64,000 bases of DNA, taken from positions 1 to 64,000 of the forward strand of contig JAZKBU010000019.1 of assembly GCA_040388375.1 (NCBI GenBank). The letters are read 5' to 3'. Shown here piece after piece: positions 18,919-28,793 of this stretch. The notes beneath the pieces are model-generated. The model ran no database searches. It had not been told where the DNA came from and was given only the letters and a program-made list of their open reading frames with translations. The DNA comes from Bacteroidota bacterium. Lineage in GTDB: Bacteria; Bacteroidota; Bacteroidia; UKL13-3. Positions within the stretch are counted from its first letter, which is position 1; every line of letters starts with the position of its first letter. The position numbers were made by a program, and so were the translations under genes.

Positions 18919-19840
18919 GAATAATTTAGATAAAATACTTAAAGAGCAAATGGAACAATTTGCGCCAGAAGCACCCAATGTTTGGGCTGGTATAGAAACG
19001 GGTATTAAAAATAATGCAGGTTCATCAAATGCCGGTAGTGGTAACGCTGCGGCAGGCTCAAAAATTGGAATGGGAATTTTAAAAATGCTGGCTATAGCTA
19101 GTTTACCTGCAGCTTTTATAGCTTACAGTTATTTAGCAAACCCTAATACAGACAATAATCAAGCGGTTGTTACTACCCAACAGGAAATTAAAGAACAACA
19201 AGAATTAGTAAGCCAACAGCCATTGCCAGTTGAACCGACAGAAAAAGAAATTGCAACCAATAAAACTACTCCTAATAATAACAATACTAATAAAGCCAAT
19301 AAGAAACCAGCTATTATTAAAGAATTAGCTCATAATAACAATAATGAAGAGGCTTTAAACAATCAAATCAACAACCATATACAAAACCAGGAAATAAACG
19401 CTAACCCAATCAATACAAAAACGGAAGCAAAACCAAAAACAGATAATCCGCAAATTTTACAAAGCGAATTAAAAGAGGAAAGCAACCTTAATGAAGAAAT
19501 AGAATCAAGTAAAAAAGAGGAAGAGGTTGAGAAGCCAAAAGAAGAAATTGGAAAGGTTACACTTAAAAACCTTCAAAACGTTTTTACACCGAATAATGAT
19601 GGCTTGAACGATAAATATTTAGTAGAGATAGAAGGGGAGAAGTATTATAATTTAAAAATTTATAATACACAGAATGAATTGGTTTTTGAATCGAGTGATA
19701 AATTGAATAATTGGGATGGAACGAATTTTAAAACTGGGCAAGCTTGTGCTATGGGTACCTACTATGGAATATTAATTTACAAAGGTGCTGATAATGCAGA
19801 TTTAAAAACTTTAAAAACAGCTATTCAATTGATAAGATAA
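18917..19840 (+). CDS. Anti-sigma-like one-TM protein ending in a T9SS type B-like domain
   Basis: The 307-residue protein has a short cytoplasmic N-terminus (1-50; NLDKILKEQMEQF and PNVWAGIE resemble Bacteroidota transmembrane anti-sigma proteins). One membrane segment (about 52-73) follows, then a Gln/Asn/Lys/Glu-rich linker (75-215). The C-terminal domain (about 219-307) has NVFTPNNDGLND, LKIYNTQNELVFES and NWDGTNF and ends in TAIQLIR, the pattern of gliding-motility type B sorting domains. There is no cleavable signal peptide, so the domain should sit in the periplasm, tethered to the inner membrane. TTG start; the first ATG (18950) would remove the conserved N-terminus. Its position directly after the sigma gene supports an anti-sigma role, which remains inference. 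Confidence 0.8.
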   Translation: MNNLDKILKEQMEQFAPEAPNVWAGIETGIKNNAGSSNAGSGNAAAGSKIGMGILKMLAIASLPAAFIAYSYLANPNTDNNQAVVTTQQEIKEQQELVSQQPLPVEPTEKEIATNKTTPNNNNTNKANKKPAIIKELAHNNNNEEALNNQINNHIQNQEINANPINTKTEAKPKTDNPQILQSELKEESNLNEEIESSKKEEEVEKPKEEIGKVTLKNLQNVFTPNNDGLNDKYLVEIEGEKYYNLKIYNTQNELVFESSDKLNNWDGTNFKTGQACAMGTYYGILIYKGADNADLKTLKTAIQLIR

Positions 19841-19912
19841 GCACGAATTTGTATTTTAGCTAAATTTTCTTATGTTAGCAAACTGTATAATTTTAAAAAA
19901 AATAAAATAAAA

Positions 19913-22900
19913 ATGAAATATATGTACAACAAGTTATCTCTTTTAAAACTAAAACATCTCTATGTTTTGGTTTTTCTCTTGCTATCCAGCATTATGGCAA
20001 GAGGGCAATCAGCTTCTATAGTTATTACTCCAGCTGTTGCTTGTGCTGGTGTTGATTTAACAACGGTAGAAGTAGTTACTACCGGTATTTTACCGGCTGA
20101 TGTTGTTTCTTATACTATTCGTTGGGGACTTCCTAATGATACAGCTGTTAACAACAGAATTGCAGGCAACCCACCAAATCAGTTTTTCTTTAAAAAGTAC
20201 GCAACCGGTGGTGATTATGTAATTACCTTGGTGGTTAAAAGAACTAACGGACCAGATATAGTGGTTACGGCTAATAGAAGAATTTGGAACAGACCTGTTA
20301 CTTCATTTATATTACAGTCGCCCGATAACCAATGTTTTAAAAACAATAATTATGTTTTTAATAACACGTCTACCAGAGGAGCTGCACCTAGTGCACCTTT
20401 GGTACAAGCAGACTGGATTTTTGGAGATGGTAGTGCTGTAACGGTTACCAATATGTCGCAAAATATATTAAACCATAAATACACTTTGAATAAACCAACT
20501 TACCAGATTGGTTTAACTATTACCGATTCAGTTGGTTGTAAAACAGATCCATTAAGTGATCCATTGAGCACATTACCAATTACTATTGCTCCCGATATTA
20601 AACCTGGTTTTACCATTTCTGGTATAGCTCAGTGTGATACATCGAAATATATATATCAAAATACAACCCCTCTTCAATATTCATTTGTTGATTCATTTGT
20701 TTGGGATTATGGCGATGGAACAATGTATTATTCAGGCGTACCCGGCAAACAAACTCAAGATTTTGCGCGTTGGAATAATGCTTACCAACATCAATATATT
20801 ACTGCAGGCGTATTTTATCCTTCTTTATTTGTATACGATAAAAGATCAGGTTGTGCCGATTCGTTTTATTTTCAAACATCGGGTTTAAAATTACCTGAAA
20901 ACATTATTTACGAAATAGAAATCTTAACTAAAAGAAGCCCGGTAAACGATTCTTTAGCAGATTCAGTTTGTTTAATGGTTCCTAATGCTGCCTTTGTAAC
21001 ATTGTACAATAATTTTGCATTAGAAGGTCCGGGTGGAACACCATTAAATATTTTATGGAGTTTTAATGACCCTAACGCTAATCCTCCTGGTTCAGACAGA
21101 TTTTTAAATGTTTTCCAACCAAGATATCAATACCAAGGACTTGGTCAATATTTTCCAACCTTAACGGTTGCGTGTCCGGGAATTCCTTCTAAAACCAGAA
21201 CCTATACTTATTATTCAAAATTAGATACGCTGCCAAAAGACCCGAACCGGTATCAGTATGAAGATTTTTATGCTGCGCCAAAACCAAACGTTCCGCAGTA
21301 TGTCAATGCATTTGGGCCTAGATTAAATCCAGTATTGTATACCAGAAAGGGACGTGTTTTAACTCCTGCTTCAACACTTGATACTTTGTTTTACAATACA
21401 AATGGTCGTATTCCAAAATTCATTTACGATACAACTTATAATGCCAGCGATCCAACAGATGTAGATAAAATTGTAGGAAGGTTTGATGGCTGGGGTGATG
21501 AAATGAGTTCTGACTGGGATTTCTTCCGTAAACCGGATATGAGTTTTTTGCCTACGTTTTACGATACGCAAATGATTCAGTTTAGAAATCCACAAACCAG
21601 TACTTTAATTACCAGACCGGTTTTAACACCTTATTATAACCCAATTTCGAGAGCATTAAGATTCAAGACACTTAATGATGCAAATGTTCACGATTCATTA
21701 GAAGTATTTAAAGATAGATTGATTGGAATAGGTGTTCAAATTCAGGGGCCATTAGTAAGAATAGAAGATCCTAATACGCCTATTACTATTCTACCATGGC
21801 AAAAACTACAGTGTGGTCCAACCTTTCCTGTTCAGTTTGTAAATACATCACTTATTTACCAGTCAGACAGGTTATGGAAACGTTGGGATTTTGCTGAAGA
21901 CCAATATGCTCCCGCATGTACTTCTTATTCTTTTCCAAACCCAGTTGCTGCAAACGGAGGTTTACCACCTTATTTAAATGCGGCTGATTTACAAAACAGA
22001 ACATTAGGTGCTTTTGTTGCCAACGGAAAATCATATTTAGGTAGATTCACTTCATGTAATTTCTCTCACGATTCATTGCCAACTCGTTTATACCAAAATT
22101 GGGATGTAATTTTTGATTGGAATAAATATGGACATGATTTCCCTCCTTATGATTCTACAAGATGGACAAAAGGATATACACAATGGCCAACAAGCCAAGC
22201 TCCTCCAACCGGATTTAATTGGGTACAACCGCGCGATACTGCGGGTGGTCCTACTTGGTGGCCTTGGAATCAGCCGGTATTGGCTTCTGGTCCAACTCCA
22301 ACAAGGGTAGATACAATGTCTAATATTTGGCCAACCGATATTCAACCAAATAATGTAATAAGATTAAATAATCCAATTCCCGATCCAATTTCAAGTGCCA
22401 GAGGTAACTGGATGGATGTACTTCCGGTAGGAACCAGAATTGATAGTGGTTTATTGGTTATTAGCTTGCCAAATGCACATGATGGTAAACCGAGATCATA
22501 CAAAGGATCAGATTTATTACCAGGCACTAATATTACCTTGTATCGTTATGCATTTAACCGCCAAACAATTCAAGATATAACTGTTACTTTACAGATGAAG
22601 GATTCAATTAACAATACTTCACAAGATCCTGATTACAGAACAGTTAAAATCAAGTTTGACACTATAAAAATATATGATCCTATTACCCACACTTATACTA
22701 AGGATTCAATTATCAGAGATTCTCTTCACTTAGATGAGTGGGATTGCCATGGAGCATCAACAGTTCAGTTAAGTTTTACCCGTCCTGATGCTTTTGGTTT
22801 AAGTCAAGATGGAAAAGTTTGTCCTAATTTTAAATCAGGTTCTTCAGGTGGTGATCCACAAATTATATTGAACAGAGCCGGATATTTAGATTCAGCCAGA

Positions 22901-25891
22901 ACACAGCCTGGACCTGGTATTGTGCCAAGCAGTTCTCGTACTTTCTTAATGATTAATTACGATTCATTATTAGATAGAAACGATGGTACACCTTGCGATT
23001 TAGATAATTTCGTTGATTTTGCCGGTGGAACTACCAATGGAGGATTAACCATGCCTGGTATGTATAACAGAGTTAACTATCCTCCAACACCTGGAGGACC
23101 ATGGACTTCTCCTTCAGGAGCCAGAATGTGGGCACATTATTTCCCTAGCGGTCCAACTCCGGGTGGTATAACAAATATGCCATACAGTAGCAAAGGATGG
23201 ATTACCTTAGGTATTATAGTAGGTACAGGTTGTGCCTCTCCTACCAACTGTAATTCACCAGGTTGTTTGAGTGATACAGTTTGGTACCATAATTTCTTCC
23301 GATTTATTCAATTAAATGCAAGCTTTACCATTGAAAAATTTGCGTTTGAAGATCCTGCTAAACCTAATTTCTGTTACTTAAGAGGTAAAGGTGATACAGT
23401 TACTTTCCATTATTTTGATTCGTTACAAGACAATGTGATTGCCGATGTTTGGGATTGGGGTGATGGAACAGCAACAGTAGATTCATTCTACTACCAACCG
23501 GAAACAGATGAGCCATATAATAGAATAAGATATGAGTATAATACACAGGTATTACCTTGGCAATGTACAGATACAACCTATTATCCAATTGGTACACGCG
23601 TATTCTCACAAACAGTTAGAGATACTATTTGGAGATGTAACGACCCGTTGCATGCATTACCACCATTGCGTATAGATGTGAGAGTAATTTCACGCGATAC
23701 AAGTTTTATGCTATTACCTATTCAACATGTTTACAAACTGTCGTCATGGGAAATGCTTGTAGACGGAGGAAACGGTTTAGAACGAAGAGGAGATATTACT
23801 CCGGTATTACATAATATGATTGCGAATAATTTCTCACGTTGTGAGAACAGAGCATTGAAATATATTGTAGTAGGTATTATTGATACTTTTGATGTATTGA
23901 ATGGAGCAGGAGACCTTGATACCATATTCTGTCAGGGAGAATCCGTTTATTTTAGAGATTCAGTACGCTACTGGTATACCGCAGGAACAGGAGTTTGTTC
24001 TCGTCCATTGCAAATACCGGGCGAAAACAATGATAGATTAGATGAATTGATGGATAAATTTGGACCGGCATTGGTTAACTATCCGTCAGATACTACTAAA
24101 ATTTATCCTGATCCAACTGATTACTTTATATTAAGTGGCCCTATTCAGGTTTGCCCGCCTACACATTTTGGTGTTGCAGGAACAGATCCGGTTACCGCTG
24201 CTCCAATAACAAGATGTTATAAGTTACGTACCTATTATTATGAGCGTTTGTATTGGGATTTCGATTCCGATGGTAATTTAGATGCCGTTGGAAGCAGTGT
24301 TCCTGGCATACTTGTTAGCAATAAATACAGTGCACCGGGACGTTACAAAGTGTCGATGATTACGAGAGATAGCGTTGGTTATTGGGATACTTGTTACCGC
24401 TACGTTAACATTGTACATCCACATGCAGCTATTGAAGCAAAAGATGTATACCAATGTGGTGATGAGTATTTATTTAAAGATTCAAGTTATATTGGTGGAG
24501 CTCCTGGTTTTGATAATGTAGTAGGATGGAAATGGTGGTTTGGTGATCTTGGCTTTGCTCAAGATGCATTTAGATCAGATTTACAAAATCCTAAATACGA
24601 TTACCGTAAAAATGGTAAATATACATTGCAATTAGCAGTGAATACAGAACAAGGATGTACTGATACTATCACAAAAGACATATTTATAAGTGGCCCTCGT
24701 CCTCATTTATTTATCTTAGACGATACATTAGGTTGCGTTCCTCATAGAGTTAGGGTAGTAAGTATACCAGAAAGAGAGCCTTGGGCTAGCCCAACAGATA
24801 CACCTACTAAATTAACCATTATCCGTTCTGGTAGACCAGATAATTTAGCAATACCGGTTAAATACTCTACTGTCGATACCGTTGAGTTTATTTACGATGA
24901 GCCAGGCACATACTATATTTTTGCAGAGGCATTTGATAGTGAAACAGGTAAAGGTGTTTGTAGACCAATTACTGTACCTGATACTTTAGGAGGTTTTGAA
25001 GCACCGATAAGAATAAGAACCAATGTTCCTTATCAAGTAAATTTAGAATCTTCTAAAGATACGGTCTGTGTGGGTGAAGTATTTAAATTTACCAATAAAT
25101 CAGATAGGGATACTATTGACAGATACAGGTTAGATGTATTTAATTCAACCCTTTCAACCAGGTTAGATTCAGTATTGAAAACAGATATTAATGTAGATAC
25201 TACATGGCAGTATAAATTGAATCAAATAGGACAATATAAATTTGTATTGACTTCTACCCGATTCCAATATGGTTATGCACCATGTGCTAATACTGATACA
25301 GTAACAGTAGTAGCTTCTAAAGCTAAAGCGGACTTTACACCAACGCAAGCAGGTGAATCATCGTTCCGATTGGTTAATAACTCAGACACTGCTGTTTCTG
25401 ATAAATATACATGGAAAGTGTATAAAGCAGATGGAAGCATGTTTGATGGTTACCCTAAAGACTTTGATGATGTAAGTCCGTTAAACGATTTTACTGCTAA
25501 GTTTGACGTAGATTCATCGACCAGTTTAATGGTTTGTATCATTGCTGATGTAGCTGGTACGGTTAGTTGTCCTGATTCGGTTTGTAAGATTATTCAAATA
25601 ATTTTACCTCCAAGTAAAATCAATATTCCAAATGCGTTCTCTCCAAATGGCGATAACATAAACGATAACTTTGTAATTGAAATTGAGAATTTCCGTAAGT
25701 ATAGTTTAACTATTTGGAATCGTTGGGGTAACACCGTATTTGAAAGCGATAGTCCTACTAAAACATGGAATGGTAAAACCAATAACGATGGTGGTGAAAA
25801 CCCTTCTGGTACTTACTATTACATATTTACTTATCAATTAAAAGGTGGTCCTGAAAAAACAGTAAGGGGTTCTATCTCATTAATTAAATAA
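19913..25891 (+). CDS. Giant PKD-type T9SS cargo protein with type B sorting domain
   Basis: The 1992-residue protein has a signal peptide (YVLVFLLLSSIMARGQ). Several PKD-like domains are marked by W.(F/Y)GDG motifs: WIFGDGS, WDYGDGT, WDWGDGT and WWFGDLG. Many other Ser/Thr/Pro/Asp-rich beta segments are present, and the Cys content is unusual. The C-terminal type B sorting domain (about 1903-1992) shows IPNAFSPNGDNIND, IWNRWGNTVFES and TWNGKTNN and ends in GSISLIK. It should be exported by T9SS to the cell surface; PKD domains often mediate adhesion or polysaccharide binding. No catalytic domain is recognised. It starts 72 bases after the anti-sigma-like gene and ends at a strong terminator, so it may belong to the same unit. 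An alternative ATG lies at 19922. Confidence 0.9.
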   Translation: MKYMYNKLSLLKLKHLYVLVFLLLSSIMARGQSASIVITPAVACAGVDLTTVEVVTTGILPADVVSYTIRWGLPNDTAVNNRIAGNPPNQFFFKKYATGGDYVITLVVKRTNGPDIVVTANRRIWNRPVTSFILQSPDNQCFKNNNYVFNNTSTRGAAPSAPLVQADWIFGDGSAVTVTNMSQNILNHKYTLNKPTYQIGLTITDSVGCKTDPLSDPLSTLPITIAPDIKPGFTISGIAQCDTSKYIYQNTTPLQYSFVDSFVWDYGDGTMYYSGVPGKQTQDFARWNNAYQHQYITAGVFYPSLFVYDKRSGCADSFYFQTSGLKLPENIIYEIEILTKRSPVNDSLADSVCLMVPNAAFVTLYNNFALEGPGGTPLNILWSFNDPNANPPGSDRFLNVFQPRYQYQGLGQYFPTLTVACPGIPSKTRTYTYYSKLDTLPKDPNRYQYEDFYAAPKPNVPQYVNAFGPRLNPVLYTRKGRVLTPASTLDTLFYNTNGRIPKFIYDTTYNASDPTDVDKIVGRFDGWGDEMSSDWDFFRKPDMSFLPTFYDTQMIQFRNPQTSTLITRPVLTPYYNPISRALRFKTLNDANVHDSLEVFKDRLIGIGVQIQGPLVRIEDPNTPITILPWQKLQCGPTFPVQFVNTSLIYQSDRLWKRWDFAEDQYAPACTSYSFPNPVAANGGLPPYLNAADLQNRTLGAFVANGKSYLGRFTSCNFSHDSLPTRLYQNWDVIFDWNKYGHDFPPYDSTRWTKGYTQWPTSQAPPTGFNWVQPRDTAGGPTWWPWNQPVLASGPTPTRVDTMSNIWPTDIQPNNVIRLNNPIPDPISSARGNWMDVLPVGTRIDSGLLVISLPNAHDGKPRSYKGSDLLPGTNITLYRYAFNRQTIQDITVTLQMKDSINNTSQDPDYRTVKIKFDTIKIYDPITHTYTKDSIIRDSLHLDEWDCHGASTVQLSFTRPDAFGLSQDGKVCPNFKSGSSGGDPQIILNRAGYLDSARTQPGPGIVPSSSRTFLMINYDSLLDRNDGTPCDLDNFVDFAGGTTNGGLTMPGMYNRVNYPPTPGGPWTSPSGARMWAHYFPSGPTPGGITNMPYSSKGWITLGIIVGTGCASPTNCNSPGCLSDTVWYHNFFRFIQLNASFTIEKFAFEDPAKPNFCYLRGKGDTVTFHYFDSLQDNVIADVWDWGDGTATVDSFYYQPETDEPYNRIRYEYNTQVLPWQCTDTTYYPIGTRVFSQTVRDTIWRCNDPLHALPPLRIDVRVISRDTSFMLLPIQHVYKLSSWEMLVDGGNGLERRGDITPVLHNMIANNFSRCENRALKYIVVGIIDTFDVLNGAGDLDTIFCQGESVYFRDSVRYWYTAGTGVCSRPLQIPGENNDRLDELMDKFGPALVNYPSDTTKIYPDPTDYFILSGPIQVCPPTHFGVAGTDPVTAAPITRCYKLRTYYYERLYWDFDSDGNLDAVGSSVPGILVSNKYSAPGRYKVSMITRDSVGYWDTCYRYVNIVHPHAAIEAKDVYQCGDEYLFKDSSYIGGAPGFDNVVGWKWWFGDLGFAQDAFRSDLQNPKYDYRKNGKYTLQLAVNTEQGCTDTITKDIFISGPRPHLFILDDTLGCVPHRVRVVSIPEREPWASPTDTPTKLTIIRSGRPDNLAIPVKYSTVDTVEFIYDEPGTYYIFAEAFDSETGKGVCRPITVPDTLGGFEAPIRIRTNVPYQVNLESSKDTVCVGEVFKFTNKSDRDTIDRYRLDVFNSTLSTRLDSVLKTDINVDTTWQYKLNQIGQYKFVLTSTRFQYGYAPCANTDTVTVVASKAKADFTPTQAGESSFRLVNNSDTAVSDKYTWKVYKADGSMFDGYPKDFDDVSPLNDFTAKFDVDSSTSLMVCIIADVAGTVSCPDSVCKIIQIILPPSKINIPNAFSPNGDNINDNFVIEIENFRKYSLTIWNRWGNTVFESDSPTKTWNGKTNNDGGENPSGTYYYIFTYQLKGGPEKTVRGSISLIK

Positions 25892-25908
25892 TAAGTAACT
25901 AACTATAT

Positions 25909-25949
25909 AAAAAATGCTGACTCAATTTATTTTGAGTCAGCATTTTTTG
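25909..25949 (+). terminator. Intrinsic terminator after the giant PKD gene
   Basis: The stem TGCTGACTCAA / TTGAGTCAGCA with a 6-base loop, preceded by an A run and followed by a T run, lies 18 bases after the stop at 25891. Confidence 0.9.
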
Positions 25950-25965
25950 TTTTATACTTGAGCCT

Positions 25966-27102
25966 ATGATAAGTTATTGGGAACAAACACAATTTTTAAA
26001 TTACGATTTTATTATTGTTGGTTCAGGTATTACAGGCCTTTCATGTGCTGCTGAAATAAAAGAACAATACCCAACGGCAAAAGTATTAGTACTGGAAAGA
26101 GGTTTGTTACCAACCGGAGCATCTACAAAAAATGCCGGCTTTGCTTGTTTCGGAACACTAACAGAAATGGTTTACGATATATCTGTTATGGGAGAAGCTA
26201 ATTTATTAAAGTTGGTACAGGATAGAATAGCTGGCTTACAGATACTCCGAAACCGTTTAGGTGACGATAAGATTGAATACATAAACAACGGAGGGTATGA
26301 ATTAATTATTGAAAAGCATAACCACGATGAATTGCCTGCCCAATTGGAGCATTTGAATAAACTATTATTCCCATTATTTAGGCAAGATGTTTTTTTGTTT
26401 GATGACTTAGCGGCTGATGATTTTGGCTTTGATAAACAGTTGGTGAAACGAGTTATCCGCAATCCATTAGAAGGCCAAATAAATACAGGTAAAATGATGC
26501 AAGCTTTAATAGAGCATATAACCAAATTAGGGGTTCATATTATTACAGGAGCCGAAGTATTGGATGTAGTTGATAAAGAAAATTTTGTTACTGTTAGTGT
26601 CAAAGGTTTACAACAGGAAATAATTGAGTTTACGTGTAAAAAAGTAGCCATTTGTACCAATGCATTTACAAAAAAGTTATTTCCAACATTGACAATAAGC
26701 CCGGGAAGAGGACAGGTATTGGTTACAAAACCGATTGATAATTTGAAAATAAAAGGAACCTTTAGTTTTGACGAAGGCTTTTATTATTTTAGAAATATAG
26801 ATAACAGGATAATTTTTGGAGGCGGAAGAAATTTAGCTTTTGAAGAAGAAACAACAACTGTATTTGAAATTAATACACATATTCAAGATGAGCTAAAACG
26901 CTTACTCAAAACATTGATTTTACCGAACACACCTTTTGAAATAGATTATGAGTGGTGCGGTATTATGGCTTTTGGCGAGGATAAATTACCCATTATACAA
27001 AAGCAAAGTAAAAACGTGGTGGTAGGCGCACGCCTTAATGGAATGGGTGTAGCCCTTGGTAGTAAAATAGCTAAAGATGTGGTAAGCTTATTAGAGAATT
27101 AG
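25966..27102 (+). CDS. FAD-dependent amine/amino-acid oxidoreductase (DAO/DadA family)
   Basis: The 378-residue protein has the FAD Rossmann loop VGSGITGLSCAAE near the N-terminus, LVLERGLLPTGAS, and NAGFACFGT, the DAO-family segment contacting FAD and substrate. The C-terminal GARLNGMGVALGSKIA closes the FAD site. Enzymes of this family oxidise glycine, sarcosine, D-amino acids or related amines in the cytoplasm or at the membrane. The substrate cannot be told from sequence. It starts just after the giant gene's terminator, and its last 4 bases overlap the convergent purM-like gene. Confidence 0.87.
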   Translation: MISYWEQTQFLNYDFIIVGSGITGLSCAAEIKEQYPTAKVLVLERGLLPTGASTKNAGFACFGTLTEMVYDISVMGEANLLKLVQDRIAGLQILRNRLGDDKIEYINNGGYELIIEKHNHDELPAQLEHLNKLLFPLFRQDVFLFDDLAADDFGFDKQLVKRVIRNPLEGQINTGKMMQALIEHITKLGVHIITGAEVLDVVDKENFVTVSVKGLQQEIIEFTCKKVAICTNAFTKKLFPTLTISPGRGQVLVTKPIDNLKIKGTFSFDEGFYYFRNIDNRIIFGGGRNLAFEEETTTVFEINTHIQDELKRLLKTLILPNTPFEIDYEWCGIMAFGEDKLPIIQKQSKNVVVGARLNGMGVALGSKIAKDVVSLLEN

Positions 27103-28262
27103 TATGTGAACTCCCCGTGTTCCGTTGTGACTACTAATTCATTTTTTTCTGCTGCTTCTACTCTGCCTATTATTTGAGCTGGTATATTAAATTTATTAGC
27201 TAAAGTAATTAGGTGCTGAGCAGTGTTTTCATCCGTATAAAATTCCAGTAAATTACCCATATTAAATACCTTGTACATTTCATGCCATTGGCTATTGCTT
27301 TGGCTTTGAATCATACTGAATAAAGGTGGTGTTTTAAATAAATTGTCTTTAATTATTTTTACGTTTTTAACAAAGTGTAAAACTTTGGTTTGTCCGCCAC
27401 CCGTGCAATGCACCATGCCATCTATTTTATCAAAGTAGTTTTCAAAAACCTCTTTAATAATAGGGCTGAATGTACGCGTAGGAGAAAGAATCATTTTACC
27501 TACGTTTAATGGATTTTCAGCCAATTGCTCGCTTAATTTTAGGCCACCGGTATATACCAAATCATCCGGTACCTGCGGGTCAAAACTTTCACTAAATGTT
27601 TTATAAAAGGAAGAAAGCACATCGTGGCGGGCCATGGTCAATCCATTGCTGCCCATTCCTGCATTGTAAGCTGTTTCGTAAGTGGTTTGTCCGTAGCTGG
27701 CAAAACCAACAATTACATTGCCTGCTTTTATATTGTGGTTAGAAATAACTTTGCTTTTCTCAATACGGGCTGTTACTGTTGAGTCAACAATAATGGTACG
27801 TACCAAATCCCCTACATCAGCGGTTTCGCCACCGGTAGAGTGAATATTGATACCGTATGATTGTAACATAGCAACAAACTCTTCTGTCCCTTCAATAATG
27901 GCTTGTATAACTTCACCGGGAATTAAATTTTTATTGCGGCCAATGGTTGATGAAAGAATAATTTTATCATAAGCACCTACACATAACAAATCATTTAAGT
28001 TCATTACAATAGCATCCTGTGCTATGCCCTTCCAAACCGATAAATCGCCCGTTTCTTTCCAGTATAAATAAGCTAGGCTCGATTTTGTCCCTGCTCCATC
28101 TGCATGCATAATATTGCAGAAGTTGTTATCACCTCCCAGATAATCAGGAACTATTTTGCAAAAAGCTTGCGGAAACAATCCTTTATCTAAGTTTTTAATA
28201 GCTGCGTGAACATCTTCTTTTTGCGATGAAACACCACGTTTCATGTATTTATCGTTGGTCAT
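27099..28262 (-). CDS. purM: Phosphoribosylformylglycinamidine cyclo-ligase (AIR synthase)
   Basis: The 387-residue protein has the PurM pattern: N-terminal YMKRGVSSQKEDVHAAI, ATP-site HADGAGTKSSLAYLYW, DAIVMNLNDLLCVGA, and the Gly-rich HSTGGETADVGDLVRT loop, then the C-terminal domain with TGGGQTKVL. The enzyme makes aminoimidazole ribonucleotide in de novo purine synthesis. It is slightly longer than E. coli PurM (about 345), which is common in Bacteroidota. It stands alone on the minus strand, away from the purD gene at 53 kb. Confidence 0.9.
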   Translation of the reverse strand: MTNDKYMKRGVSSQKEDVHAAIKNLDKGLFPQAFCKIVPDYLGGDNNFCNIMHADGAGTKSSLAYLYWKETGDLSVWKGIAQDAIVMNLNDLLCVGAYDKIILSSTIGRNKNLIPGEVIQAIIEGTEEFVAMLQSYGINIHSTGGETADVGDLVRTIIVDSTVTARIEKSKVISNHNIKAGNVIVGFASYGQTTYETAYNAGMGSNGLTMARHDVLSSFYKTFSESFDPQVPDDLVYTGGLKLSEQLAENPLNVGKMILSPTRTFSPIIKEVFENYFDKIDGMVHCTGGGQTKVLHFVKNVKIIKDNLFKTPPLFSMIQSQSNSQWHEMYKVFNMGNLLEFYTDENTAQHLITLANKFNIPAQIIGRVEAAEKNELVVTTEHGEFTY

Positions 28263-28380
28263 TGCTGGAGGCGTTTAGGGAACAATTTAACGCAACGAAG
28301 ATGCTTAAATTATTTTACTTAATAAATAGAAAAAGGAAAATCAGTTTTTAATGAAATGCACTGTTTAACAAAATAAACCT

Positions 28381-28785
28381 TTACTTAAGTTTAAAAACAA
28401 CGGGCAGTACAAAAAAAACGGGTACCGCATTTCCTTTCATTTTTCCGGGTTTCCATTTGGGCATTAGCTGAATCATGCGTATTACTTCTTCATCACAACC
28501 CCAGCCTAATTTTTTCAGAATTTCTATTTGGTCAATAGAGCCATCCCTTTCAACCACAAACCTAACATAAACTTTTCCTTCTATTGCATTTTCTTTTGCG
28601 AGTGTAGGGTAATACAAGTTCTTACTGATAAAACTATACATTTCATTTTCTCCTCCCGGAAATTGTGGCATTTCTTCCGGCATAGTCAGTACTTGTTTGG
28701 TCGTATCAACGGGCAGCATTTGAGCATAACTCTTAGTATTGATTAAACAGCCAATGGCACATAAAAGAAAATATACATATTTCAT
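28381..28785 (-). CDS. Small secreted TonB C-terminal-domain protein
   Basis: The 134-residue protein has a signal peptide (MKYVYFLLCAIGCL..SYA) and one TonB C-terminal domain (about 38-134): PQFPGGENEMYSFISKNL, YPTLAKENAIEGKVYVRFVV and MPKWKPGKMKGNAVPV. TonB proteins couple the proton-motive force to outer-membrane receptors, but this copy appears to lack a membrane anchor and a proline-rich linker. It starts 8 bases after the zinc-ribbon membrane protein gene, so the two probably form a split transducer or accessory pair. Confidence 0.82.
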   Translation of the reverse strand: MKYVYFLLCAIGCLINTKSYAQMLPVDTTKQVLTMPEEMPQFPGGENEMYSFISKNLYYPTLAKENAIEGKVYVRFVVERDGSIDQIEILKKLGWGCDEEVIRMIQLMPKWKPGKMKGNAVPVFFVLPVVFKLK

Positions 28786-28793
28786 ACAGTCAT

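Noticed and set aside
21371-22527. Several short minus-strand ORFs inside the giant PKD gene
   Set aside because: They are shadows in the antisense of a well-supported 1992-codon frame; none has a promoter or recognisable protein.
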